From positions 1 through 64,000 of the forward strand of contig JARKIF010000174.1 of the NCBI GenBank assembly GCA_029378245.1: DNA of 64,000 bases, given 5' to 3'. The notes under the pieces were generated by a model. That model did not search any database. It was not told the origin of the DNA and saw only the letters and a list, made by a program, of their open reading frames with translations. The DNA is from Roridomyces roridus. Taxonomy: Eukaryota > Basidiomycota > Agaricomycetes > Agaricales > Mycenaceae. The translations under genes were made by a program, and so were the position numbers. Below are positions 33,644-45,053 of this stretch, one piece after another (position 1 is the stretch's first letter; the number at the start of each line of letters is the position of its first letter).

Positions 33644-34439
33644 GAAGGTTAGAGAAGAGGCCGTTGTTGGGCTGTTATGTATCTCCCCCGTGAGTCGACG
33701 GAGGATCACTCAATTTACGGGGTCGGGGAATCATGTTTACAGCAGAAACGTAGAACGAGGGACAATTGTCGGCGGAAAGCCATTCTGAGCGCATCGGATA
33801 CAAAGATAAGATGCATTGAGAAGAACTGAGATAAACTGAGTAGCAACGATGAAAGTATAGATATGGGCAGTAATACAAGAGGTAGTCAAGTGGAAGGGAT
33901 GGCGTAGGCAGGAGCGGGGTGGAAGAGGGTATATCGAGAGAAAAAAACAGTGGGCCGGTCCGGGCGCGGACCGACCCTTGAGGAGGAGGTGGTGTCGGTA
34001 TATAGCACTGGTGCGAGACCGTGAATAAACTGGCATCGTCAGGGGTACGTGGAGGGGTTTCGCCGGTGGAAGATGAAGGTTTTTCAGAAGGAGGAATCGC
34101 GGGGAAGGTTTCGCGAATCGATGGGTGGAGTATCCTTCAAGTCGATGCCGAGTCTCTGCAGAGGTTGGAGTGACGTGGCGAGCCGTTGTTTGCTATGCCA
34201 GTGGATTTCGTCTGCTGCGAGAGCGGGGCGGTTTCGGAGCGTTGGTTGCCGCAGCGGAGGAAGAGAGGTTTGGTTTCGTGTCGCTTCGGACTAGAGGTTG
34301 TTAGTGCGGACAGAATGTACAGAGCTCATTGACGCGGAACCCAAAGCCACGGTGGAGCGCGAAATAGAGGGCTGGTAGCCGGGTACAAGTCCTCCCACAT
34401 TTTGATAGACGACACCGCCAGGTAGCAGCCTTACTCGAC
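33644..34439. other. intergenic, no supported gene
   Basis: 5' flank of the F-box gene on the left. No repeat or conserved frame was seen; the right edge borders the sphingomyelinase pseudogene. Confidence 0.4.
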
Positions 34440-35510
34440 CGTTCTAGGTGTCCATCCCGGCCGTAAGGACGTGTCCGGTAATCCACACTAACAGAAGAAG
34501 GTAAGAACACAAGAAGGGAAAAGACATACACCGCGATCCCCGACATCCTCCGCATCTCGTCGGACTGGAAAGTTAGCATATCCGGATGGTCAAGATTCGC
34601 CTTGTACCCTGAAAATAATACTCGGTAATCACCAATGGAGAGAAATGAAGACGTGCACATCTCTCCATTGGACGCAATCATCCACGACCCAGCCTGCCTC
34701 CTCACCACAAACGCCGAATAAAACTTGCGCGCTAGATTCATCGCCGCCTACCACACAGCCAGATGGTTGTTGTTCCAGCTAAACTGCTCCGCGAGCTCCC
34801 CGCCAATCGCATGCTGCGCGTCTTGCTGTACGTTGTACGAATCGTGGTTACCCAGAGCCGTGTAGACGGGCCCCGAGCCGAGATTCTTCTTAAAGAGTGT
34901 GAAAAGGAGTGATTCGGTGTATTCGACGTAGGCTCGAGAGTCGAGAGAGTTGGTTATCAGGGTCGTGCGATACCAAGTCGCCGGTGTAGAGGGTAAAGTC
35001 GAAGCCCGTGTCTTGCGTGCCGGTCATGGGCGGGATGGCCTCGAGGGCAGCGAGACCGAGTGCCATTGGCGTGTCGCTACATTCTGTCAATGCTGGTTTC
35101 AAGCCGATGAGACAAGGCTGACCGACCACTTGAACGCCCCATGGCGCAGTGCATGGAACAGCGTCGCATTCGGAGACCCGCCAGTATCTTGTTGGACCAG
35201 CAGCATGAAGTGGAGGTGCGAATCGCCTCCGAGCAGGCAAGGTGCTGGAAGTTTCGATGTGCGACATCTTGAAACACTTCCCAGTCGCTGTCTTGGGCGC
35301 GAAGAGCGGGTCCCGTTCGGGCTTCTTGCCAAGTAAAGAGTGAGGGTGAGCGGCGTCGTTGGCGGGCTTTTGTCAAAGTTGTTGCGAGACATCTACCAGA
35401 CAGTCAGATGCAAAAGGAGAAGAATTTAGTTGACGCACCTGGTCATCGTATCCACCCACATTGGCGTTCGCAACTGTGATCTGGGTAAAAAGACGCGTCG
35501 GATGGATAAT
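34440..35510 (-). pseudogene. truncated, decayed copy of acid sphingomyelinase gene
   Basis: Reading on the minus strand, the segment begins with T-V-A-N-A-N-V-G-G-Y-D-D-Q, matching the end of exon 1 of the intact gene at 38006-40674. It passes through the same intron sites and retains C-S-D-T-P-M-A-L-G-L-A-A-L-E-A-I-P-P and S-Y-N-V-Q-Q-D-A-Q-H-A-I-G-G-E-L. It ends near 34440 with V-W-I-T-G-H-V-L-T, equivalent to V-W-I-I-G-H-V-L-T-G-W-D. The segment equivalent to exon 2, with the first metal-binding motif (D-F-H in the intact gene), is scrambled by indels, and the copy lacks the signal peptide, most of the saposin domain and the C-terminal third. It is inverted relative to the intact gene and its 5' end lies about 45 bp from the TBL1-like start codon. 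Confidence 0.8.
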
Positions 35511-35555
35511 GACGGCAACAACGGCCCGCCGCAGCTCTCTCTCCCAATGACCGCC

Positions 35556-37612
35556 ATGGCAGAAAACGAGCCTCTCATCCGGATGACTGCGGATGAAGTC
35601 AACTGCCTTGTATATGCTTTCCTCGTCGATTCCGGTAATCCCAAGCCAGTTTCTTTCAACGGGACGCATTGTGACGCCGCCCTTTGTCTCCAGGTTTCAA
35701 ACACACGGCATTCAGTCTTTGTATGGAGGCACACCTCGAAAACTCGCACAATTTTTCAAAGCACATTCCTCGTGGAGAGTTGATCGACCTGCTCAGCAAA
35801 TCGCTACTCTACCGCGAGGTCGAATCGCACTGGAAAGCCGACCACCTGGCAGTCAACTGCAAGTCACCCTTTTCTTTATTGGATCCACACGTCTGCTCGT
35901 TGGACCCTCCAAAACTCAAGTCCCTCCCATTGCCGATGACCTATACCCAAAATCCAATCCTTGCCGACGGAAAACGAAAAGGAAGCCCTTTGAACGGCGA
36001 CGGACCTGAAAAGCGCGCGCGTCTCGACGACCCAATGGACGTGGATTGTATGTGAATCTGAGCCACTCAAATTCAATTCTACTCACTCGGAAAATGCAGT
36101 ATACAAGGCCCCGGATTCAAAGAAACCTCTCAAGCCCAAAGTCCGCACTCAAGGCCCGGGCGACAACGACACGGATCCTGGCGCTGTTCTCCTTCTCTCA
36201 AGCCACGAAACAGAGGTACGTTTTCGAGGGTCCTCCTCTTTGTCCTCCTCATCCTCTTTCAAGGTCTTTGTGTGCGCATTCAACCCCGTGAAGCAGTCGA
36301 TCTTGGTGACTGGGTGCGTCGCATGCATCCCATTCATTCTTCGTATTCATTATTATTTAGATCTAAAGATGCAGTCGTCAACCTATGGGATTTGCCAAAT
36401 CCCCCTGCCGCCACCTCCCCCAACTTTGCCCAAGCTCCCGGGCCACCTCGTCGATTGGAGCATTTTGGCGCGGCGGATCAGGGTGATTTGACCGCTTTGC
36501 ATTGGAACAACGAAGGCAACTTAGTTGCCATCGGTTCTTATGATACTGTTCTCCGGGTGTGTACCGTCGAAGGCGATCTTTATTTTTCGCACACGCAGCA
36601 CCAGGTGTGTTTTCATTTGTGGCGTTCAATTTTGTTTATTTATTTTTCAAGGGTCCGATCTTTGCTGTTCGGTTTTCCAAAGACAGTAAATGGCTGCTAA
36701 CGGCCAGTCTGGACGGCACGACGTGTCTTTGGGATATTCATAAGAAGGAACTTGTCCGACAATACAAGGCGCACACTGACTGCTGCTTGGACGTCGACTG
36801 GATCACGGACAAATTATTTGGCAGTTGTTCCGCGGACCAAATGATCCATATCCTGCATATTGACAAGAATGAGCCCGTCAACACATTCACGTGCGTTCCG
36901 TTTCTTTTACTTGATTCTGTGCTTATATGTTGTTTGTTCCAAAGCGGCCACTCGAACGAAATCAACCAAATAAAAAGCAACCCCTCCGGTACGCGACTCG
37001 CTTCGTGCTCGGACGATATGACAGCACGCATTTGGTCGCTCGACGATATCGAGACTCGCAAACGACCCACTCCCGATGCCGCCAACGGCGCCATCCCCGG
37101 ATTGTCCGCACCCCCAGCCACTTCCGATGATCTCGACAAGCCGGTGATCCTGACTGGGCATAATCACTCGGTCAGTACGATTGCATGGTGTCCCAATCAC
37201 GTTCCTGGTACGAACGAGATTGTCGCAACCTCGTCCTTTGACGGGACTGCCCGATTATGGGATTCTGTGACTGGAGCGTGCCTATCCGTGTTCAACGACC
37301 ATAAGCGGCCGGTTTATGCGCTGAAATTCAGCCCTGCCGGTCGTTGGCTGGCCACGGGCAGTGGTGATGGGTGGTTGTACGTATACGATGTGCAGGTGAG
37401 CGAGTTCATCGCATTCCGCTAATTTCTCTCATCTTTGTTTTTTTCAGACCCGCACAGTCGTATGGTCCTGGTTTGCCGGATACGACAAACCCGGTGTATT
37501 CGAAATCGATTGGCAGGCAGGCGAGGGTGTGGATCGGATTGCGTTGGCGTTGGAGTGTCGGAATGTCGCGGTTATTGATGTTTTGAAGGTTCCCGCCTTT
37601 CAAAAAAAGTAG
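35556..37612 (+). CDS. TBL1/SIF2-type LisH-WD40 corepressor subunit
   Basis: Eight exons (35556-35634, 35694-36047, 36100-36215, 36264-36313, 36361-36604, 36652-36890, 36945-37395, 37448-37612) join in phase to give 565 aa. The N-terminus, T-A-D-E-V-N-C-L-V-Y-A-F-L-V-D-S-G-F-K-H-T-A-F, is the LisH motif of TBL1/TBL1XR1 (yeast Sif2). A polar linker with a basic K-R-A-R follows, then WD40 repeats with blades such as T-A-S-L-D-G-T-T-C-L-W-D and A-T-S-S-F-D-G-T-A-R-L-W-D. TBL1 works in NCoR/SMRT, and Sif2 in the yeast Set3 complex, both histone-deacetylase corepressors. ATGs at 35502 and 35547 are alternative in-frame starts. Its upstream side abuts the sphingomyelinase pseudogene. Confidence 0.9.
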
Positions 37613-38005
37613 TTAAAGGTTTTTTTTTGTTGTACTACATGTTATACTCCTTGTTTATTTGCAGGCGAACGCTGTGAGATACTTTGCGGATCGAGTCATG
37701 AACGAATGGCCGTTTCTGTCTCTTCAAACTCTTCTTCAAGTTCTTGTGCTCTTCCATGTCGATTCTATTGAGACTACTCTGCGAAGTATATTGTGCCACA
37801 CGAGATTGAGCATACATAAAATGCCTTCCCTTCCGGTCCGCGCAACAGGCGCAAGTCTCGGCCGATCCGACGGATGTGGTCCCATCTAGCGGCTAGCTGT
37901 CGTGTAGCTGGTTACTCCACGGCGCTAGAGTTGACAACTTTCCGACCCTATCCCGACGTTAGACTGTTCCCTACATAAGGGCTCTCACAGTGGTGGACCA
38001 GAAAC
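37613..38005. other. intergenic between TBL1-like gene and sphingomyelinase
   Basis: No gene. A poly-T tract (37620-37628) and a TTGCAG acceptor-like site near 37660 suggest 3' UTR sequence, perhaps with a UTR intron. Confidence 0.4.
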
Positions 38006-40674
38006 ATGAATCCTACTCGGCGCGTCCTCATTCTTTTCGCCCTCCGCGGGCTGGTAGCCAGCGCGCAGTCCACTACAACAACAGCAGGGAGCCTCCTCTC
38101 GGTGTTCACCGTACCAGGCTCATTCCCCACGGGCGCATTCACCCAAGGCCAAAGCTTCTACAACGACCCTACGCAGACTGCTTCGCAAATCCAGCCTGTC
38201 GTCGTCGACCCAGTCGAGACGGGTGTCACGTACAAGCTCGAATTGACGTCGCCCGACAGCATACCGACGAACAACACCCAGGACGCGCACCCACTGCCGC
38301 CCAAAGCCTCGGATGACGCGCTTCTAAAGCAAGCCATGGCACAGATCATCGCCATCTCGCAAAACCCTGTCTTTGGGGGCAACACTTGCGCGCAGTGTCA
38401 GGCGGGGTTGGAGGTGGCCAAGTTCCTTGCGCTGGCATCGCCTGAGAATGGGCCCGCGTTGGCAATCGCGATGTGCACGCACTTTAACTTCAATTCCAAT
38501 TGCGCGACCATGTTTAGCGCCTTGTCATTGGGATCTGTCGTTACACAGGTTGTGGCGAACGCGAATGTGGGTGGGTACGATGGCCAGGTGCGTTGGCTAA
38601 ATTCTTCGGGTTTTCGTATCTGACCGTCCCTGGTAGATGTTATGCAATAACTTTGTCGGCGGCCTATGCCCCATCCCGCCAGCAACGCCGCTCAACCTCA
38701 CTTCCTGGTTTAGCAAGCCCAAACCGAACCCGCTTCCTGCGCCCAAGACGCCGACTGGCAAACGCCTCAACGTGCTGCACATCTCGGACTTTCACCTCGA
38801 CCCCCGCTATGCTACCAGCTCAGAGGCGAATTGCACCTCAACTCCGTGCTGCCGGTCGAACAAGGTCAATAACGCGTCTCCCAATGCAACGCTATTCCAT
38901 GCACCGCGGTATGGCGCGTTCAAGTGGTCAGTCAGCCTTGTCTCTAGGCTTGAAACCAGCATTGACAGAATGTAGCGACACGCCAATGGCACTCGGTCTC
39001 GCTGCCCTCGAGGCCATCCCGCCTATGACTGGCACGCAAGACACGGGCTTCGACTTTACCCTCTACACCGGCGACTTGGTATCACATGACCCTGATAACC
39101 AGCTCTCTCGAGCCTACGTCGAATACACCGAATCACTCCTTTTCACACTCTTTAAGAAGAATCTCGGCTCGGGGCCCGTCTACACCGCTCTTGGTAACCA
39201 CGATTCGTATAATGTACAGCAAGATGCGCAGCATGCGATTGGCGGGGAGCTCGCGGAGCAGTTTAGCTGGAACTACGACCATCTAGCTGCGCTTTGGGCA
39301 CACGAGGAGTGGTTGCCTGAGGCGGCGATTGATCTGGCGCGCAAGTTTTATTCGGCGTTTATGGTGAGGAGGCAGGACGGGTTGAGGATCATTGCGTTGA
39401 ATACCGAGATGTGTATGTGCTCTCTTTCTTTCTTTTGGATGATTACCCAGTATTTTTTCCAGGGTACAAGGCAAATTACTTTAATTACATCAATCTTGAC
39501 CAGCCGGATAACTCGGGCATGCTGCGGTTCCTGACCGACGAACTGCAGGACGCAGAGGATGCGGGGGATCGCGGTGAGTGCCCTTTCCTTTCTTCTTGAG
39601 TTGCTCTTACTGTATGTTAGTCTGGATCATCGGACACGTCCTTACGGGCTGGGATGGGACCAATCGTATGTGATCTTCTACATTCGCTTTCCGGTGGGCT
39701 CATAAGACTTCAGCGTTGGTCAATCCTACGGATCTGTTTTACCAGATGTATGTCTTCTGCTCTGAGAAACCCACCGACTCTGACCTTTTGTAGCGTTGAC
39801 CGGTATTCGCCGCATGTCATCGCCAGTGCGTTTGCCAGCTCATTCTCGGAGGTTGAAATCTCATCGTGTGCAGATATCTTCTTTGGCCACACACACGAGG
39901 ATCAGAATTCGGTTAGTCCCTTCGCCTTTCACAATCCTTCGGTCGACCGACACGACTTAGATCTTCTACACCAACAACGCGACCGAGATGAACGCTGCGA
40001 ATGCGTTGACGACGGCTTGGGTGTGTAGTAGTCAGTTCTTCTTGAAGCCTTGCCGTGTTCATGATCGCTGCAGATTGGACCTGGTCTCACCCCGTTAACG
40101 AACCTAAACTCTGGGTTCCGTATGTACGAGGTTGACTCGGGGGTGCGTTTTCTGTCTTTTAGCGTAAATGCTTTACTCATTCTCCCATAGACCTTCGAGG
40201 TCATGGACGCGCATACGTACGTCCATCTCCCCACACTTTGCACAACGATTGACCCACCCTCCCTCCTTCCAGCTGGCGCGCAGACGTAAACGCCTTCCCC
40301 GCCCTCGACTCGCAAACCGCATTCGGGCCCACCTACGTGTACGAATACAGCACGCGGGACACGTACGGACCGCACATCGCCGGCGGTGGCTGGGGCGCTA
40401 ACGACCCCCTGAATGCGACTTTCTGGCATTTGGTCACCGAGGCGATGGAGGCGGATTTGTCTATCGTTTCGGTGGGTTTCCCTCCCTTTTTTGCGTGTCT
40501 TGGCCGTAGCTGATGCATTTAAAGACATACAATACTCTGCAAGGAAAGACGTCTGTCATGACCAAGCCATGCACGGGGGCCTGTGCGACTGCCAAGATTT
40601 GTTATATACGTAGTGGGTCGGCGGCGATTGCGAGACAGAATTGCCAGCAAGGGTTTGGGTCGGTGCAGTCGTGA
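38006..40674 (+). CDS. secreted acid sphingomyelinase-like phosphodiesterase
   Basis: Twelve exons assembled in phase (38006-38587, 38637-38926, 38976-39412, 39463-39573, 39621-39665, 39714-39747, 39794-39911, 39961-40020, 40074-40142, 40191-40216, 40273-40471, 40525-40674) give 706 aa. A signal peptide (M-N-P-T-R-R-V-L-I-L-F-A-L) is followed by a saposin-B-type domain with C-A-Q-C at about 130 and paired cysteines. Then comes the calcineurin-like metallophosphoesterase core: H-I-S-D-F-H-L-D, Y-T-G-D-L-V-S-H-D, L-G-N-H-D-S-Y, W-I-I-G-H-V and F-F-G-H-T-H-E-D supply the expected metal and phosphate ligands. The known reaction is hydrolysis of sphingomyelin-like phospholipids to ceramide and the phospho head group; fungi lack sphingomyelin, so the natural substrate is open. 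A partial inverted pseudogene copy lies at 34440-35510. Confidence 0.9.
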
Positions 40675-40897
40675 ATCTGCGAATATTTATTCTTTTATCT
40701 AATACTATACGGGACAGTCGGTCGTTGCCTACATATAATTTTCGCTTGATACACTGCCGTGAGCATGACTCTGGGCCTGAGGTTCGGAGTGAATAAGTAG
40801 GGGCCCTTCGAGTCGGCGCCTTTGCATCAAGAATAAATACACAATACATACAGGGAAGATACAACAAATTGAAATACAGCACTGCGCTGCTCAATCT

Positions 40898-42232
40898 CTA
40901 CACAGTTTCCATCTTGGACTTTAAAGTAGCATTGGGATCCGACACGGTCGTGCCAGAGGTGGAAGTCGAGGTGGACCTCCCGCGTAACGTCTGGCTCAGG
41001 CCTACGCGCACGACGATCAAGATTGGGCCGATGTTCTGCATCGCAATGAATCCGCTGCTTGAAGAGAGGAGATGGATGTACTTACGAGAAGCTGGGCGAG
41101 ACCGCCACGGAATATTCTCCAGACGGGCTGGGTAGCAGTGTGAGTTTGAGGCAGCGTAGAAGACCGAGAGGACTCACGGGTTGGCAGAGGGACCTGGTAA
41201 TGACATACGCGATGGTCCACGCACAGATGATAGCGCCACTCTCCAAAACCATAGCCAGCGCGGTATTGTACCTCTGAATGGTCGTGTCGCTGACGTTTCG
41301 GCTGACCGCTTTGGCACGCGTCATCCATATGCGGCTGGCTAGAAAGAGACTCAGAGCTGGAAAGCACGAACGAGGGAGGACGCACCAGTGAGTCCTACGA
41401 TGACGATATTCGTGAGCAACCCCAAGGCGAACCCGAATCGCAAGTCGACGGTCGGGCCTCCTGCAGAGGGATAGTCGCCTTGGTACGCAGAGAGGTAGCT
41501 CAACACTACATGGGATTAGCTCGGGATCAGACTGGCCAGTTGGTGGCATACCGGTAGTCACGAAGAGCATTAGACTTGGGAGGATGATGACTTTGTAGTT
41601 TCGTTCCCAGATGAACCAACAGCGATAGATCTTTGAAAGTCAAGTGATCAGCGAAAATAAAATTTGAATGAAGGAAGGACGCGTACCAAAACTCCATCAG
41701 CAACGAGACTGTACGCTTCGTAAGAACGGAATCAAGAGATAAAACACCCAAACGCACTCATTCGTAACCAGCAAAACATCCTCGACAAACTGCGAATCGA
41801 CCCACTCCCCATTGGCCTTGTTCGCCACAGCAGATTGCGGCACGAGCTCCCCCTGCATCGCAAGGTAGAACAATCGGAACGCGGCAGTCGTGGAGCGCAA
41901 TCTCGCAGCGAGCTGCACCGTGGCGAGGATGAACATGACCACCGTTGACACGGATAAGACGCGGTTGCTCGCAATGGGCCGTCTGTAGAGAAGAACTGAA
42001 GCGAAGGCGACCAGCACCAGCAGGATACCTATAGCAGAGTTGGGTCTTCATACTTCTTCAATGCAGAGTGGGCACGGACCGTAGAAAATCAACTCAGTCT
42101 GCGCGAGTCGCCAGTCAGAATGCAGCTCTTTCGCAAAGATTAGAATTCACGCACCATCGCCTCAAACAGATCCGCCGACACGAACGTCCAAAAGGTCGAC
42201 AACGTCGATTCAGACACGGTGAAAGTCGCCAT
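40898..42232 (-). CDS. multi-span membrane protein, basidiomycete 7-TM-like family
   Basis: Exons 42155-42232, 42080-42098, 41758-42028, 41687-41708, 41552-41630, 41386-41505, 41178-41338 and 41086-41127 join in phase (264 codons), including two micro-exons of 19 and 22 nt. The last exon, to TAG at 40898-40900, needs a one-base shift to give the expected I-G-P-I-L-I-V-V-R-V-G. Hydrophobic segments include I-L-L-V-L-V-A-F-A-S-V-L-L-Y, V-V-M-F-I-L-A-T-V-Q-L, Y-K-V-I-I-L-P-S-L-M-L-F, N-I-V-I-V-G-L-T and I-I-C-A-W-T-I-A-Y-V-I. The pattern Y-R-C-W-F-I-W-E-R-N-Y-K-V-I-I-L-P is typical of an uncharacterised, often multigene basidiomycete membrane family. No G-protein coupling motif was identified. 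Confidence 0.75.
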
Positions 42233-42763
42233 TTATCGCGCAGCGAAAAGAAGAAGAAAGAAAAACGAAAAGAATGGACAAAGAAGAAGGAGAGGAGGAG
42301 GCGCAAAGCGTTTTGGGGCATAATTGCGCGGGTCATATAGTGCACAGCAACAAGGAGGGATGCCGTACAAGCGGTACCCCTGTCGTTAGAGCTGATTTCA
42401 CCATCTGGACATTGAAATATTGACCTGAGACGAGTACTAGACGGCAAGGGTTGAGGTCGGTTGGGATTCTGCGTAATTTGAAGCCAGAAAACGAGGATAT
42501 AAGACACCAGGGCGATGGTACTGGGCAGTATTAACCATTACAGCACTCCGAATCGTCTCCCCGCCCTGCGCCGATGTGCTGAGACGATGGAGTAGCAACC
42601 GGAATGAGCACAAAATAAAAACCAGCACAGGCTAATGCACCAGAGACCGCGGAAGCATTCGAATGCAGTCCGATGCTGTTCAGGGCACCGGAATTCAGGT
42701 AAAGGATGAGGATGCATGGCAAATTATTACATTCGGTTTAGTACAGTTCTACGGACGCAAAAA

Positions 42764-43613
42764 TCAATCTGGAGCATCACCAGGTACAAACATCGACGTC
42801 CTCCGCTCTGGCCTCCGTTTCGGCGATGTATAATGCTCAGCCTCGACAGTCCCAGGCACAGGGAAGAAATACGGCGCATCGTACGGTTGTGTCCGTAGCG
42901 TCTGCGACCGCCTCCCGCTCATCGACAAACGGCCATCGCGGTGATGCTCGTGGTCATGATGGTGCTCCTCGTCCTCGTCGGGATCCAAGCTCAAAGGCGA
43001 GATGGACGAGAGCGAATGCTGGTTTGGTTCGTGCGTCATCGAGCGTCGTGACTTTACTGAATCTGTGCTGATGTTCAGAGACCGTCTCCGGTGCAGGAAG
43101 CTGAGATGGGATTTCCGCCTTTCCAAAACAACGGGAGCGTCCGGGCTGTCTGGAGCTACCGCCAACAGTGAGGAAGGGAAAGAAATTTGCATAAATGAAG
43201 CACGTACTCAAGTCTGCAATATGCACCTTCTTCCGCCGCAAGAAAGACAGCCGCTTCTTGACCGGAGCTGAATGCGGTAATGATTCAGATGAGCGTGCCC
43301 GTGGCAGATCAGCTCCATCTGTCGCAATTAGCGGCTCGGACTCGGCGGGCTGTGTACACATTGAATATGTCCACGGTTTTGGCGAGGGGGGCGTGGACTC
43401 CGACCGACGGCAATGGTGACGGAGGTGAATGGTCCGTCGGAAGTCTGGTCGTTCAGTGCATTCAGACGCGATGCGCCCGTGTGTCCCTTGTCTGGCCATG
43501 TCGGGTTGTGTTGTTGAAGGATGCTCCGAGTGGGTGGTGCTGCAAGACTCCTGCGAGCTCGATGGGCTCGCGTAGCTAGAAATCGAATCCATGTGCGAGT
43601 TGGTCGTCATCAT
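42764..43613 (-). CDS. unknown Ser/Arg/His-rich protein
   Basis: Exons 43208-43613 and 42764-43155 join in phase across a 52-nt intron; product 265 aa. The N-terminal third is Ser/Thr-rich and low in complexity. The middle carries basic clusters (K-K-R-L-S-F-L-R-R-K-K-V-H; R-R-K-S-H-L-S-F-L-H-R-R-R-S-L), the second resembling a repeat of the first, with R-x-x-S sites suitable for basophilic kinases. An acidic-histidine run (E-D-E-E-H-H-H-D-H-E-H-H) precedes the C-terminus. No membrane span or known domain. The second ATG (43610) is directly adjacent. Confidence 0.6.
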
Positions 43614-45053
43614 GCTTCTTCGTCTGCCAGCCGTGGAGGCTCTGCGTATTACAGGCCTCCGGGTTTGAATTTGGGATGAGACATTCGCGCCGGTGGGATG
43701 GAAAGGAAGGAGCAGATGAAAGAGTGTAGAGAAGACGCTCTACAGCGGCCGACACAATCAGTCAGCACGTCCGGCAAACGAAAATTGTGTGATCGCGCAC
43801 CAGCACAAAGAAAAACGAAGCAAAAAGAAACCCAGCAGAAGTCGAAAGTGTTCCTCGGAGGCGATTATCCATATTAGAGGGCGGCGACTGTCAAAGCCAA
43901 CAAGAGACGAAGAAAATCTGGGCGAGACCCATTTATACTGATCCCGTAGTCAACGTACAGCCAGTGCATGTCACAAATGCGGCAAACGATCCGTCCTTGA
44001 AACGCCCGCCATTCTCCGCCATTGTGGCATTGACGTTGACGAGGCTGAGTAGAGTCGGGCGTAAAGGTGGAGGAGATTTCTTCGGGGTGGGTCATTCCAT
44101 GACGTGGTAACAAACCAGCGATCCCTAAGCTCCGGGAATGAATTGAATTTTCTCGGGATACCGGTGGGCGTTGTAAGAATCCCTGGCATCGAGTGGAGTT
44201 GGTATTACAAGAGACGGTGGGGCGGAATAAGAGCAAACACCGTGATAGGATTACAGCTACAACGTACAGATTTTCTCAACCCCGACGTCCTCCGGTGGAT
44301 TTGCGCCAGCTATTAACCTCGCCGCGCCTAGGACCGTTGCAATTTAATGCGCATGATATTCCCGTTGACTCCGAGGTGGGACGGGAACGTCATGGGCAAG
44401 TAGTAACACGCGCAAGACGCGACCCGCCTATGAGCAAGAACAACGAGATCGAGATTCTTGAGCTATGAAAAGTACCAAGCACTTTATTACTTGCCTTTCG
44501 AATTTTGGCTGCGGCTAGGGTCTTCCTGAAGGCACGATTCCGAGCAACGAGACGTTCTGCGGGAAATTGAACACGAGTCCTTTTATCAGAGCTCTTGGCT
44601 GGACATAATCTAGGCGTGCCAGCAGGACTTGAAGTGGGCTCGGCAGGCTACGAATCATATTCACGCTGCATCCCGGGAGACACGATGAGGACTGATGAGC
44701 TGGACTGAGTATGCATCTACGAAATGTATTGGATTACGGTGAGAGGGTCGACGTCGAGGGTCCGGCTGTTCTGTCAGCTGGCATCGACATCCTTGAACCG
44801 TCGACAGAGGCTCAAGCCCGAGGAAGGAAGGAAGGAAGGAAGGAAGGATTAACCTCGGAACAGCAGGGGCCCGTAACTACACACATGTGACGTCTACACG
44901 TATGCTACGGATGCCCATCCCTCTCCATCGGTACGAACTAACCACTACCACAAGCCATACACCCCCGGCCCTCGCGAGTAGACACGAGAGAATCGAGGCT
45001 CGCGCATCCCATTGAAGTCAAAAGTCAAGAAGGAAATTGATCTGCAGCGTGAT
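43614..45053. other. intergenic with a (GGAA)n microsatellite
   Basis: No gene supported. A GGAA microsatellite of about seven units lies at 44820-44848. Left part is the 5' flank of the 42764-43613 gene; right part is the 3' flank of the IDO gene. Confidence 0.5.

Noticed and set aside
38593..39534. Single 313-codon ORF in the sphingomyelinase locus as a separate gene
   Set aside because: It is intron read-through; the twelve-exon model reproduces all catalytic motifs in one frame.
44820..44848. GGAA repeat as a regulatory element
   Set aside because: A plain microsatellite far from any gene start; nothing supports a function.
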